A stretch of 57,582 nt of DNA from Thraustochytrium sp. TN22 (taxonomy: Eukaryota; Sar; Bigyra; Thraustochytrida; Thraustochytriidae): positions 1 through 57,582 of the forward strand of contig JABLUY010000233.1 in assembly GCA_013306675.1 (NCBI GenBank), in the 5' to 3' direction. This document shows positions 11,601 to 20,455 of the stretch, one piece after another. The stretch's first letter is position 1; each line of letters starts with the position of its first letter. The position numbers and the translations under genes were made by a program. Below the pieces are notes generated by a model, which was given only the letters and a program-made list of their open reading frames with translations, ran no database searches and was not told the origin of the DNA.

Positions 11601-14600
11601 CTGCGATAGGCCGTTGTCCACGGAGCGCGACGCGGACGTGGTGAGCCCGAGGCCGGCCAGCGTCTGGCGGTGCTGCAGGCGCGCTTCCTTGGTCTTGCCC
11701 ACCTCCCAGAGCGAGCTGCTGATGCCCTGAGGGCCGCAGGAGATGATGCACCGGCACACTTCAGCGTGCAGGCCGGTAATGCGCAGCACGCGCACACGGA
11801 TACATGCCTCCTCAAAGTACGGGCCAAGGCCGACCTGCGAGGTGCGCAAGTAGGAGCGCACGACGCTGGCCTGCCAGCCCTCGAGCGCATCGGGCAAGGT
11901 GCCGCTCGAGGCGTTGTGGTCCACCATGCGGTCAATATCCGCGGCGCCGGTGCCGGAGCCGAGGCGCAGCTTGACTTCGTGCAGGCTCGAGGTCCAGAGT
12001 GGGCGGTAGTGCGGGCCGTACATGCGGTGAGCCCACTGCATGAGCGCGGTCGTGTAGGCGAGCGGCTCGTGACCATTGAACTTCTTGCGCTTGGAGAAGC
12101 GCATGATGCAGGTCTCGAGCCAGTCGGGTCGCAGCACCAGGTTGCCCAGGCTATCCACGAGCACCAGGGTTCCGAGGCGCGCCAGCTGCGGCGAGTCCCA
12201 CGGCATGCACGACTCGCTCTGCGTGTGCAGTGGGTCCGACACATTGGCGATGTCGAAGTGATTCGGCACCTGCGCGTTGTAAATGTCGCGAAAGGCCTCG
12301 TTACCAAAGCGCGGCGCGCCAAAGGTGTAGGCGGCCAGCTGCGTGAAGCCCAGCGCCTCCTTCCTCCGCGCCAGGTCGAGCGCGCACAGGCCGGCATACG
12401 CGCCGCCCGTACCGTGGCCCGTGGTGAAGATCGGGCGCGGCCGCTGCTCCGCGAGGCGCTGCACAACGCCCACGATGCGGTCAGAGACTGCACAATAGCG
12501 GTCGAAGAGGTCGCTGCGCACGAGCGGCGGCTCCGACATGTGCGGCGCGACACGACCCAGGCCGCGCAGAATCCAGGTGCAAAACTTGGCGCAGGCGCCC
12601 GTTCCAAAGCTTCCGCCGCTGCCCATGCCCATGCCGCCACCACCCAAGCTGCCGCCGCCGCCGCCGCCGCCGAAGCTGCCGCCGCCGAAGCCGCCCGTGC
12701 TGCCGCCACCGCCGGAAGACATGGCAGAGTTCATGCGAATCAAGCGGCTGAGCGAGCGCGCCGAGGTGAGGTGCGTGAGCGGCGGGCGCGGGCCGCTGTG
12801 GTCGGCGTCTTCGAGGAAGGGGTCGAGCATGCGAGGCATGCGCGAGGTGGAAAAGGAGGTCGGGATACGCGCGCCGTTGCCGCGAAAGGCCACGATGACG
12901 ACCTCGGAGGATGCAAAGACCGAGCAGTACACGTCGACAGACTCGTCCGAGATCTGCGCGACCAGCGCGTAGCGCTCGTCCTCGACTAGAAGCAGAACAT
13001 CAGGGTCCGACTGCGAGAAGCGCACCGTGCCGGTGAGGTACATGGTGTGCGCGAAATTCCAGAGTAGACTGGCCATGTCGAAGCTGAAGAAGTTGCTCGC
13101 GTGGTGCTCGAGGCAGTAGTTGATGGCATCAGCGCTGACGACGTCGTTGGACCCCATGTCAGTGGAGGAGAACTCCGTCTGCTCCTTGTCCTCGGCCACA
13201 ACGTCGAGGTGCTCAACCATGTAGGTATCGTTGAGCGCGCCGAGCGCGAACTCGTTGTACGACTTCATGTAGTGGTAGCCAGTGTCGCGCGTGCCCTTCC
13301 AGCAGCAGCGCGGCGTCAGTGGCCAGTCGCACGGTAGAAAGAGATACACGAGCGCGGTGATCCAGGTGAGGACGACGACTGCCACTGCGCCGTCGCCGTA
13401 CGAGACGCCGCTAAAGGCCAGGCCGTCGTAAAAGGCGAAGGATCCGGCCAGGCCGGCTTCGCTGACAATAGCGAGCAGGTAGAGAAAGAACATTTGCAGG
13501 GCCAGCACAGCAGCCAGCACCTGGAAGGACACCAGGTTGGCGCGCCCCTGCAGCAGGTAGTAGAGCGAGAGGATCTTCCGCGCGCGGCGCGCCTCGACGA
13601 CTATCCAGGCCACCAGGCAGATCTCCCACACACTGAAGATGACGATCAGCGCGGTCAGCAGGTTGTCCTTGTACGAGGTGCAAGGTGAGTCGGCGCCCTC
13701 CGGCACGAGCGTCGCGCAATAGCGCGTGAGGGAGATCCAGGCCGTGCCTGGCACGAAGCCGATGGAGAAGTCGAGCCCCTCACCGAGCGCCAGGCGCACC
13801 ACGACATAGAGCAGTGCCATGCGCGGCACCACGCCCTTGATGTAGCGCACCTGCTCCTGGCGGCCTGCCTGCATGTCGAGGAGCGACTCGGTGACGGCCT
13901 GCATGTTGGACATGGAGCCATCGTGCTGCAACGAGATGCGCAACCACTTTTCGCGCTTGATGGCCTCGATGCGAATCCATTTGAAGAGCAAGATAGTGCC
14001 ATAGAAGAAGGACGCCACATAGAGGCCGTCCGCCGCCACGGAATAGCGCTGGCGCGGCCAGTAGTCCAGGTATGTGTCCAGCGAGCGCGCTTCGTGGCCC
14101 AAAACGAAGGCATAGAGGTCCACCATCGTTGCCGCCGGGTTGAGCGCGGGTAGGAGCCAGGCGGACCAGGTGCACAAAAGCACGATCCCCTGCGAGGGCT
14201 TGCGCACGCGCAGGCGATCCTGTGTAGCGGAGAGCGGGTCGGCGGATTCCAGGTTTACAGCCACGATCAGTGTGTAGAAGACTGCCACCAGCGTCATCCA
14301 CACCGACAGAATGGCACGCACGATGAGCCAATAGAAGATGACGTCCAGGCTTGTGTCCTCGCCAGCTTCAAGCGCCTCGATCGCTTGCTCCAGGTTCTCA
14401 CTCCACGCCACCGAGACAGCAGAGAGAACAATGGCCACCACATTGCCAATCATGCAGAGCCCTAGCACGCGCAGGAGGCCGGCGCCCGTCATGGCGTGCA
14501 GGTTCATGCTCGCCTCTGCCATGCGGTCGTTCACGAGCGAGGCCAGCGCAGCGTACATGGGGTGCTCCACGGCGAGCGCGTTCTCACCCGTGTCCGAGGC

Positions 14601-14987
14601 GTGGTCTTCACCAATATCGACCTCCACGACGCTGCCGGCCCCGTCGTCGTCGTCGCATTCGCCAGCGCCAGCGTCAGCGTCGGCGTCGGCGTCAGCGTCG
14701 TCAGCTCCGTCATCCGCGTCGACATGCTCGCCTTCGTCCCTATTTTCAATGTCGATGTCTACGTCGCTCCCACTGTCACTCTCCGTGCCATCTTTCTTGT
14801 CATCCGGACTGTGCGCGTCGGCCTCAGGTCTCTCGACGGCGGCAGCGTCGAGGCTTGTCCCGCCATCCGAATTCCCCGCCCCGACGCTGGCCGCGTCCCC
14901 GTCGGCCTCCGGCCGCGGCGACAGCTGCACCGGAAGCACCTGGCGCAACGAGGATGGCGGGTCGACGCCGGGCTCCGCTTCGGGCAC
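8619..14987 (-). CDS. Polytopic membrane protein with degenerate class-3 lipase domain and C2-like domains
   Basis: About 2,120 residues. After an acidic low-complexity N-terminus, roughly eight hydrophobic segments lie between ~170 and ~570. A lipase class-3-like domain (~680-980) follows, with a Gly-rich insert at ~755-800. Where family members have GHSLGG this protein has GHGTGG: Gly859 replaces the nucleophilic Ser. The candidate acid (VSDPLH) and histidine (NGHEPLAY) are still present. C2-like beta regions follow at ~1075-1250 and ~1290-1400, and a clearer C2 domain lies near the C-terminus (~1930-2100, with WEESFTFGK). The order membrane bundle, lipase, C2 recalls diacylglycerol-lipase-type proteins. 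Probably a membrane-bound lipid-sensing pseudo-lipase. The frame opens at 14987 with GTG, and no ATG was found in the open sequence upstream that I read; the first in-frame ATG is at 14558, so the true start or a 5' exon is unresolved. Confidence 0.75.
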   Translation of the reverse strand: MPEAEPGVDPPSSLRQVLPVQLSPRPEADGDAASVGAGNSDGGTSLDAAAVERPEADAHSPDDKKDGTESDSGSDVDIDIENRDEGEHVDADDGADDADADADADAGAGECDDDDGAGSVVEVDIGEDHASDTGENALAVEHPMYAALASLVNDRMAEASMNLHAMTGAGLLRVLGLCMIGNVVAIVLSAVSVAWSENLEQAIEALEAGEDTSLDVIFYWLIVRAILSVWMTLVAVFYTLIVAVNLESADPLSATQDRLRVRKPSQGIVLLCTWSAWLLPALNPAATMVDLYAFVLGHEARSLDTYLDYWPRQRYSVAADGLYVASFFYGTILLFKWIRIEAIKREKWLRISLQHDGSMSNMQAVTESLLDMQAGRQEQVRYIKGVVPRMALLYVVVRLALGEGLDFSIGFVPGTAWISLTRYCATLVPEGADSPCTSYKDNLLTALIVIFSVWEICLVAWIVVEARRARKILSLYYLLQGRANLVSFQVLAAVLALQMFFLYLLAIVSEAGLAGSFAFYDGLAFSGVSYGDGAVAVVVLTWITALVYLFLPCDWPLTPRCCWKGTRDTGYHYMKSYNEFALGALNDTYMVEHLDVVAEDKEQTEFSSTDMGSNDVVSADAINYCLEHHASNFFSFDMASLLWNFAHTMYLTGTVRFSQSDPDVLLLVEDERYALVAQISDESVDVYCSVFASSEVVIVAFRGNGARIPTSFSTSRMPRMLDPFLEDADHSGPRPPLTHLTSARSLSRLIRMNSAMSSGGGGSTGGFGGGSFGGGGGGGSLGGGGMGMGSGGSFGTGACAKFCTWILRGLGRVAPHMSEPPLVRSDLFDRYCAVSDRIVGVVQRLAEQRPRPIFTTGHGTGGAYAGLCALDLARRKEALGFTQLAAYTFGAPRFGNEAFRDIYNAQVPNHFDIANVSDPLHTQSESCMPWDSPQLARLGTLVLVDSLGNLVLRPDWLETCIMRFSKRKKFNGHEPLAYTTALMQWAHRMYGPHYRPLWTSSLHEVKLRLGSGTGAADIDRMVDHNASSGTLPDALEGWQASVVRSYLRTSQVGLGPYFEEACIRVRVLRITGLHAEVCRCIISCGPQGISSSLWEVGKTKEARLQHRQTLAGLGLTTSASRSVDNGLSQRPTKSNLLGLGVDAAALAAMPTRFVDFADSGPMYFGVLQKLRPCATLTIAGVDRAHGNFGSVCLPIAELFPIPPDKPKAVSFELTGRARRENAGELKVHIEVENVGKILLGDLSSTQHVSGEIAAPPRHRASVHSVGRFPGPDADTEVIAARLPSSGRLRLSQPMAVFYLKRNFNGNSQRVVLRVGIVKAALRTLRLTTRDGRPARGIYAIVRLGKEAGRTRAVANIHAPDWNELFTFGKLETLTGFEELQVEFYASAESVLDEAQRADRLARDLGSPLMSPGRGAFGAGPGAAHASTSSLSSAGEDLTGSANGAQMRLLGEAGVRGETAQPPAGPALKLNRFPTWDDGPGIAGSPSVAPLVYAAAPLPAHPAQEDRLLGRVEIPLSAIITKYQDTIQAEHHDAPLVKWESFDPIGPSASASGSPSSPNANDEGSPKTSDAPEHGKKIDDAEAKSVSTQPALNESGELPGHACFAFELATEPLTTVEKIPQRSRAAVHSKGSLHDLKDALLSPRTGRGSGSGASFGAVPAVGGPAVAATAAAAAVPAAASGVILHHHGGSSGSAGSVGLGRLGSPVGGGAGSAGSASHFAGVSLGSDVGFGSGSGSASGSFPGSGAAGGGTQTGLGLASPSGGSGGLASVTAAAGSGGGSSSSLNGPALALSPAQQGGGGAGGAGGGAGGFSSGSGNGSGSGNNINNGEGAPSNASRRRVNMVRQASGSLRSFMSLATSPIGGNFRSSRSHSGANASQAGDVGSLLHRANTMDLSGVEALHPETHAVLSQAVPEEWHGKSTSTFDERAFLVRVHVYRAERLELQFPHESPGSGGFGSQDGLSPASLDSAASFDLPCVDSFCEVALLDPLNGFEQTQARQTVIMRDSVTPAWEESFTFGKDRAHPVRGNEILALSVKHWEMGGKGFSFGEVRLPMSKLQDTLGLKSTFTEPLERFDEHGVLQPRAGPVAEITFAILVTEYVGRDGSRASAEAANKLEFSKSPML

Positions 14988-15700
14988 GGCCGCCTTGTCC
15001 GCACCGGCGTAGACAGGGCCAGGGGCCTCCTCGCCGCCCTGTGGTGGCCGGGCTCCGCCGTCGTCTCGTCCCTCCAGGGGCTCCTGGCCCTCCTCCCGGC
15101 CCCGGCCTTGCTGCTCCTGCTGCAGCCGCGGCGTCGGCGTTGGCGGTGGCGCGGGCAGGTCGTCGGCCTCCGCCGCGCGCTCCTCGCCGCGCCCGCGCGC
15201 CGCTGCGTCGTCCGCCGCGCCGCGCCGCGCGCGCTCGCCCGCCTGTCCCGTCGCCTCGGGGTGGGCCGACGCCGCCGCCTCGGCCCCGTGCTCGGCCGCG
15301 CCGCCCTCGCCGCCGCCCGCGCCGCCGCCGCGCGCGCCGCCCGCGGGCCGCCCGTCCGCGCGCAGCGCGCGCCGCGCGCTCCGGTCTGCCCGCGCCCGCG
15401 CGCCCCCGCGCGCCGCCCTCGCGCGCGCGTCGCGGCGGCCGGGGCGGGGAGGGGCGCCGGTCTCGCGCGGTTGCCCGCCCGGCGCGTCCGCGACGCGCGC
15501 GGACGTCCGCGACGGCGTCCGGAACCCGGCAACGGACCTCCGCGAGCACTGCCACGCAGGCCGCGCGCGTGCAGGATCTGCGCTGCCGCGAGGAGGACTC
15601 GGACGAGGCGGCGCAGAACTCCAAGCAGGACCCGAGGCTGCGCTCGCCGAGGCCCGGGCGATCGCGGAGGACCTGCCTGCGCCTGGGCGGCGGCGAGCGG
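14988..15700. other. Very GC-rich divergent spacer
   Basis: Lies between the giant lipase-like gene and the unknown gene at 15701. It is dominated by GCC/CGC runs and is open in several frames. The minus-strand frame of the lipase-like gene stays open far into it as Pro/Gly/Glu-rich sequence, so part may be an N-terminal extension or first exon. It contains GCACTGCCA at about 15546-15554, a relative of the CACTGGCAG word. Confidence 0.35.
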
Positions 15701-16447
15701 ATGGAGGCGCTGCAGAAGGTGCGCGTGAGGCGGCGCGACCCGCGGACCGGGGAGGAGGAGACGCGCGTGCTGCGCAAGGTGCCGGAGGACTCGCGCGTGA
15801 CGGCCGCGAGGCTGCTGACGATCGTGGGCGACGCGGTGTGGGCGTGGGCGCGCGCGAAGAACGAGCACGGCAAGCAGCCGAAGGCGATCCTGGAGCGCGC
15901 CTGGGCGCGCATCGACTGCGTCCCGGTCAACACGAGCGGCTGCAAGAAGTGGAAGAATGCGCACAAGCCGCCCTTTCCGTACCGGCCGCTGTGCTACTCC
16001 AAGACGCCGCAGACGTGCACGCTAGGCAACACGCCCAACAAGGTCTCGCGGCTGGAGCTGCAGGAGGCCCTGCGCGAGATGCTCGGGCTGTCCGTCTCGT
16101 GGGGCCACATGGACCTGCTCATCCGCGTCATGAACGAACGCGCGCCGCCTCGCGCCAAGAGTGCCAGTAGGCAGAGTATTGCGCGTGAGACCTTTGTCGG
16201 CGCGCTCTGGCCTCGTGTCGCCAAGCTCGCGCTGGACCACGCCCTGGACCACGGCAAGGGCGTGGTTGACCCCAGTGTGCTGCGCCGTATGCTTGTCGAG
16301 GGCGACGGCGACGGCGACGGCAACGGCGTGGGGCAGGCCGAAAACCTTGAGCACGAGGAGTCCAAGGACGAGGAGGCGGCCTATTTGGAGCTGGAGGAGT
16401 CCAAGCTCGAGGAACGCACGAGTATCATCGACTTTGATGACCTTTGA
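15701..16447 (+). CDS. Unknown 248-residue protein
   Basis: Not recognised. Residues ~1-30 are strongly basic. A helical central region (~30-190) contains AVWAWARAKNEHGKQPKAI, a Cys/Lys/Pro-rich segment around FPYRPLCYSKTP, and a second helical block with LRVM- and FVGALWPRV-like amphipathic stretches. The last ~55 residues are acidic and repeat-like (Glu-Ser-Lys units, preceded by an alternating Asp-Gly run), ending IIDFDDL. There are no membrane segments. The basic head and acidic tail suggest a nuclear or nucleic-acid-associated protein, which is only inference. The start is the ATG at 15701; the same frame is open for over a kilobase upstream but there reads as GC-driven Arg/Pro repeats. 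Confidence 0.6.
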   Translation: MEALQKVRVRRRDPRTGEEETRVLRKVPEDSRVTAARLLTIVGDAVWAWARAKNEHGKQPKAILERAWARIDCVPVNTSGCKKWKNAHKPPFPYRPLCYSKTPQTCTLGNTPNKVSRLELQEALREMLGLSVSWGHMDLLIRVMNERAPPRAKSASRQSIARETFVGALWPRVAKLALDHALDHGKGVVDPSVLRRMLVEGDGDGDGNGVGQAENLEHEESKDEEAAYLELEESKLEERTSIIDFDDL

Positions 16448-16893
16448 GTCCACCTGATTTCCGCATTTTCATATGTTCTTGCCGCAGGCTGCGCAAGTTG
16501 CCATCACGACCTTGAATGGCGGCCGAGTGCTTGCATGTCGATGTGCTTGGCGTATCAACGACAATCGAAGGCCAGGCGATGTTCTCAAAAGGACTTTGGT
16601 GACTCTGCGTGCAGCTCAGTGTTTTGAAACGACACGCTTCGTCGTGGTGCGTGCTGCAGGCTTGAGGAGGTCGAGCCCAAGTTCTAGGGATCACGCTTCG
16701 CTGACACCGGTGTCTCTTGAGCAACCATAGCTGATGGAACGCAGCAAGTCGCGCTGCCATGTCTCTCAAGGGCCGGGTCGACCGACAAAATCATCGCTTG
16801 AGGGATCATGATTCAATCATCACACGAGAATTTGAAAATGACACGAGGAGGCATCATGCTCAGCTTTCTTCTTTTCCTACCTTGACGTCTTGA
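16448..16893. other. Convergent intergenic region
   Basis: A 446-base spacer of ordinary composition, less GC-rich than the flanking genes, between the 3' ends of the unknown 248-residue gene and MSH5. I see no gene, repeat or RNA structure in it; it presumably holds both 3' UTRs. Confidence 0.4.
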
Positions 16894-19302
16894 CTACAAT
16901 GCGCGAATCGCGTTCAAGAGACTGGCGACCGTGTCTTGGGACGCCGTGGCCCAATCCGTGTCGTTGATGGAACGTAGCAGGTTACAGAGCTGTGCATCGC
17001 GGTCAGGATCGGCCGAGGGTGGCGTGCCGTGATCGGCGAGCGCCAGAATGACGGCGGCGCGGCGCAAGATGGTCTGCGGCACATTGGCGCGGTCGGCACA
17101 CGCCAGTGCGAAGGAAGGCGCGGAGGCGACGCGATCGCCGAGCTGGAAGAGTGGGACCGGGGCCTGAAAGGCGCAGCGAGCAGCTCCTCCGCCGCCTCGG
17201 GCACCCGGGTCCAGCATGACCTTCATCTCGCAGGCGTGCGCAGCCGGGCAGTCGTGCAGGATGCCGTGGTCAAGAACCTCGACGAAGTGCGTGGTGACGA
17301 AGACACGCGGCGCGTCGGCCACGCGCTGCGCGAAGTGGCGCACGGTGGCGGCCAGAAGCGAGGCGCCGTCCACCGAGACGGTGCCCTTGCCAAACTCGTC
17401 AATGAGCAGGAGGGAGCGCGGCGTGGCGTTGTGCATCATATGCGCCACCTGTTGCACGTCAATGGAAAAGGAGCTCTCCATGAGCGCGGAGCTGGACTCG
17501 AGCGACTCGACACGCGTGAAGAGGCGGTCCACGACGCCGATGGTGGCCGACTCGGCCGGGACGAAGCAGCCGATCTGGGCGAGGATGACGAGGGTCGCGA
17601 CGGTCTTGAGCAGCACAGACTTGCCCGAATAGTTGGGGCCCGAGATGAGCAGCACGCGGCGGCTGCGCGCGCCAAGAACGATGTCGTTGGGCACGTACTG
17701 GTCCAGACTGTGCATGAGCAGCGGGTGGCGCGCGGCGCGCAACTCAAGGCAGGGTTCGTCCGTGAGGCGCGGGCGCACGTAGTCGAAGTTTCGCGCCGTG
17801 TCGGCGAAGGCCAGCAAGACATCGAGCTCCGCGCAGGCCTCGCCGATGGAGGCCAGGTCCTGCTCGCACGCCAGCACGCGCGCTTCCAGCTGGCGGTAGC
17901 AGGCCTCCTCGAGATCGCGCACGATCCCGTACAGGTCACCGTGCTCCTGGTTGAGCTGTGCCGTCACTTCGCAGCGGAAGTACACGAGATCGTCCATGCG
18001 TGCCCCTTGGGGGCGCTGGGCCTCGGTGGTGGCGTCCCCCTCGGGGTCCGCGTCGGCGGCGCTCCGGAAGACCTCCTCGAGGCCACGCGGTGCCACCGGC
18101 AGCCGCGCCAGCGCGGAGCGGCTCGCCTGCACGAGGAAGCCGAGGATGGGCACGTAGGTGAGCGTGAGCACGGCAGACGGGGTGCGCGGCGGGAGCAGCG
18201 CCGCAAGTCTGGGCTCAGCCTGCACCAGGAGGGCGTCGCAGGCGTGGTACTTTTTGCGCGCCGCATCGAGCTGCGCGGAGACGCCGGCCTGCGGGACGAT
18301 CCAGCCGTTCTCCTTGGTGGCCTCCCAGTCGACCGCGGCCAGGAGCGCCTCGACCGTGCGCAGCGTGGTGCGCTCCACGTGCGCGAGGTCGTCGAGGTCC
18401 TGCGGGAGAGAGGGCGCGCGCGGGTCGGAGCCAACGTCCCGCACGACCTGGGCCATGGTGTCGAGCACGGCGTCGATTGCACAGACGGACTCGGCGAAGG
18501 CCATCCAGTCCGCGGCCTTGGCGGTGCGCGCCTTGAGGTGCGCGAGAAAGCGCGGGACATCGCGCAGACCTGCGAGGTGCGTGCCGAGGTCACCAGTACG
18601 CGCCGCTGCCGAGGGATGCAGCAGAAACTGCACGCAGTCGTGGCGGTCCTCGATCATGGCGCGGTTCGCCAGCGGCTGCAGCACCCAGCGCCGCAGCGTG
18701 CGGCGGCCGATCGTGCTGCGCGCGCGGTCCAGCAGCGTGAGCAACGAGAAGCCCTCCTTGCGCTTGAGGCTGCTGCGCACCACGGACGGATGTGACTCCT
18801 CGCGCACTACATCCAAGCTGTGCAAACTCTCCATGCTCACGATCATGTAGTCGTCCAGGTGCATGAGCTCCAGGCGGCTCAGGCGGCCGCCAGCGACCAG
18901 CTTCTCGCGTTCCGCATAGTGCAGCACGCCGCCCACGCTCTCCAGGCTCGCCGCGTGGTCGCGGTCCAGTCGCGTCCGCAGCTGCGCCGCGGGGAAGCCC
19001 AGCGCCTCGAGACGCCGCAGCGCGGCCTCGCCTTCGAAGGCGCGCGAGCTGACGCGCGCCACCTTGATGCCGCGTCGCGCCGCGTGCCTTTCCACGGCGG
19101 TCTCCACCGCCTCTGACGCCTGCGCCGCCAACACCACGATCTGCGGCTCCACGCGCTCCAGGAGCGCGGCCACCACGCCCTCTGCGCTCAGCGCCAGCAC
19201 CTGCGTGCGGGCCAGCACCGCCAACCCAAGCTCCTCCGTGTCCAGGTAGCTCGCCCCGAAAGCATCGGCGCGCCCCTGCCGCAGCCCTAGCACACGCACC
19301 AT
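16894..19302 (-). CDS. MSH5: Meiotic MutS homologue MSH5
   Basis: An 802-residue MutS-family protein. The N-terminal half carries MutS core and lever regions (for example RRTLRRWVLQPL). The C-terminal ATPase has Walker A GPNYSGKS at 555-562, the conserved block FVPAESATIG, and Walker B plus signature LIDEFGKGTVSVDG near 630-645. The DEFGKGT form, instead of the DE(L/I)GRGT of mismatch-repair MutS proteins, and the FVPAE block point to MSH5. MSH5 pairs with MSH4 as MutS-gamma, a clamp that stabilises meiotic recombination intermediates and promotes crossovers in the nucleus. Length matches the family (about 800-850). A mismatch-recognition N-terminal domain with the FxE motif is absent, as expected. 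The ATG at 19302 is the natural start. The gene is intronless and its 5' flank holds unusual 18-bp repeats. Confidence 0.93.
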   Translation of the reverse strand: MVRVLGLRQGRADAFGASYLDTEELGLAVLARTQVLALSAEGVVAALLERVEPQIVVLAAQASEAVETAVERHAARRGIKVARVSSRAFEGEAALRRLEALGFPAAQLRTRLDRDHAASLESVGGVLHYAEREKLVAGGRLSRLELMHLDDYMIVSMESLHSLDVVREESHPSVVRSSLKRKEGFSLLTLLDRARSTIGRRTLRRWVLQPLANRAMIEDRHDCVQFLLHPSAAARTGDLGTHLAGLRDVPRFLAHLKARTAKAADWMAFAESVCAIDAVLDTMAQVVRDVGSDPRAPSLPQDLDDLAHVERTTLRTVEALLAAVDWEATKENGWIVPQAGVSAQLDAARKKYHACDALLVQAEPRLAALLPPRTPSAVLTLTYVPILGFLVQASRSALARLPVAPRGLEEVFRSAADADPEGDATTEAQRPQGARMDDLVYFRCEVTAQLNQEHGDLYGIVRDLEEACYRQLEARVLACEQDLASIGEACAELDVLLAFADTARNFDYVRPRLTDEPCLELRAARHPLLMHSLDQYVPNDIVLGARSRRVLLISGPNYSGKSVLLKTVATLVILAQIGCFVPAESATIGVVDRLFTRVESLESSSALMESSFSIDVQQVAHMMHNATPRSLLLIDEFGKGTVSVDGASLLAATVRHFAQRVADAPRVFVTTHFVEVLDHGILHDCPAAHACEMKVMLDPGARGGGGAARCAFQAPVPLFQLGDRVASAPSFALACADRANVPQTILRRAAVILALADHGTPPSADPDRDAQLCNLLRSINDTDWATASQDTVASLLNAIRAL

Positions 19303-19394
19303 TTTCGTTTCTTCGAGATCTCCACTGGCACTGGCAGACTTTGATTTGGTTGCCCACGCCAGTCATTTGCAATTCAAAAAAATTCGAACCCCTT

Positions 19395-19527
19395 TGAGCA
19401 AAGACAGAACCGTGAGCAAAGACAGAACCGTCAGGACACCGTCAGTGAGCAAAAAAGACAGAACCGTGAGCAAAGACAGAACTGCTCACCGAAACGAGAG
19501 TTGTGGACCTGAGCAAAGATAGAACCG
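19395..19527. repeat. Five copies of an 18-bp unit upstream of MSH5
   Basis: The unit TGAGCAAAGACAGAACCG occurs as an exact tandem pair at 19395-19412 and 19413-19430, then at 19446-19466 (three extra A), 19467-19484 (one change) and 19510-19527 (one change). The array starts 93 bases upstream of the MSH5 ATG. It may be a cluster of binding sites or a decaying minisatellite. Confidence 0.85.
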
Positions 19528-19563
19528 CTCTCCAAAACGAGGACGTTCACGTCCGAGTTCTAC

Positions 19564-19600
19564 GAGATACAGCCGTACTGACTTCGAACGGCTGTATTTC
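19564..19600. repeat. Inverted repeat able to form a 13-bp stem
   Basis: Arms 19564-19576 and 19588-19600 pair over 13 positions (one G-T pair), including the perfect 10-bp ATACAGCCGT / ACGGCTGTAT, around an 11-base loop. It lies directly after the 18-bp repeat cluster. No T-run follows it, so it does not look like a polymerase III or bacterial-type terminator. Confidence 0.7.
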
Positions 19601-19699
19601 CCACTGCAAGCTGCGCCGCGGCCAGGCTACCAGCGCCTGTCACTGCGAGCTAGCCCTTCTTCGAGCACCCACCCCTGCACCATGGTACCCGACGTCCTA

Positions 19700-19721
19700 C
19701 TAGTAGCTAGCTAGCTACTAG
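19700..19721. repeat. Perfect 22-bp palindrome
   Basis: The sequence reads identically on both strands, from CTAGTAGCTAG to CTAGCTACTAG, and is built on AGCT/CTAG units. A longer (AGCT)n run occurs at 32664-32694 in another 5' flank. Confidence 0.8.
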
Positions 19722-20455
19722 CTAGATGGCGACCTCGCGCGCAATCTCGTCCTGTCATGGTCACGGTCGCTGCTGGATAAAAGAAGGCGCAGCCGTCAGT
19801 GCTGGCTCAGGCTGCCTGCGGCGTCCGTCGGACGGCCCATTTGCGTCGCCAGTGTAGTAGTACTTCCCACCGCCGCACAGGGAAGCTCGCCCAGGCTGCC
19901 CAGCCGCAGCCTGAGGCCGCCTGAGGCCGGCCTGGCCAGCCGCAGCCGAGCGCGTGCCGCGCGAGCTTGGGACCAGAGTCACCAGACTCCGCCCGCTCCG
20001 ACGCGAGCGTCCGACCGTGCGCCGCGATCCCGGCGACAGGCGACACCGCTTTCAGCCTCGGGCGCCTCAGGGCGCTCACGGCGCCGCGCCGCAGCTGCCC
20101 GCGGCCGGCGGCCGCGCGCAACCAACTGCTCCGACGCCGCCCAGCAGGCCCAGCAGGCAGTGGGAGGCCGTCCTTGACACCGCCGGAGTGCGCGCCGCCG
20201 GTCCAGGGATCGCGCGCGATCATCGCGGGCGGCAGGCAGGACAGGGCGGCAGTGTCGTGCCAGTGTCCGTGCACTGGCAGCCCGTGCAGAGGAGCACGAC
20301 TCGGACTTGGAGGAGCGCGAGCAGGCGACGCGGCGCAGCCAAGAACGGGAGCTGGCAGTGGCTGTGCAGCGCCTGCCTGCCTGAGCTGGCTCGGGCGCCG
20401 CGTAGGCGACGCGGCAAACGAGCTTGGTGGCCTCGCCGGGGTCGGCCGCAGCGTC

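Larger units (their letters stand above)
19303..20455. promoter_or_regulatory. Long divergent spacer between MSH5 and the 7TM gene
   Basis: This 1.15-kb spacer holds several elements: CACTGGCACTGGCAG at 19323-19337 just upstream of the MSH5 start, five copies of an 18-bp unit, a hairpin, a 22-bp palindrome, and CACTGGCAG at 20272-20280 with a minus-strand CACTGGCA at 20258-20265 upstream of the 7TM gene. No convincing gene lies inside. Its first ~450 bases are AT-richer than the rest of the window. Confidence 0.5.

Noticed and set aside
17029-18795. 588-codon open frame antisense to MSH5
   Set aside because: MSH5 on the other strand is unambiguous; this frame is Arg/His/Gly-rich with no recognisable feature.
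19375-19400. GGTTCGAA-like word (minus strand) followed by T-run, resembling a tRNA B-box
   Set aside because: No A-box, no matching acceptor or anticodon stems at tRNA spacing.
19395-19527. Possible CRISPR-like array
   Set aside because: Units are too short and partly back-to-back without uniform spacers, and the context is eukaryotic.
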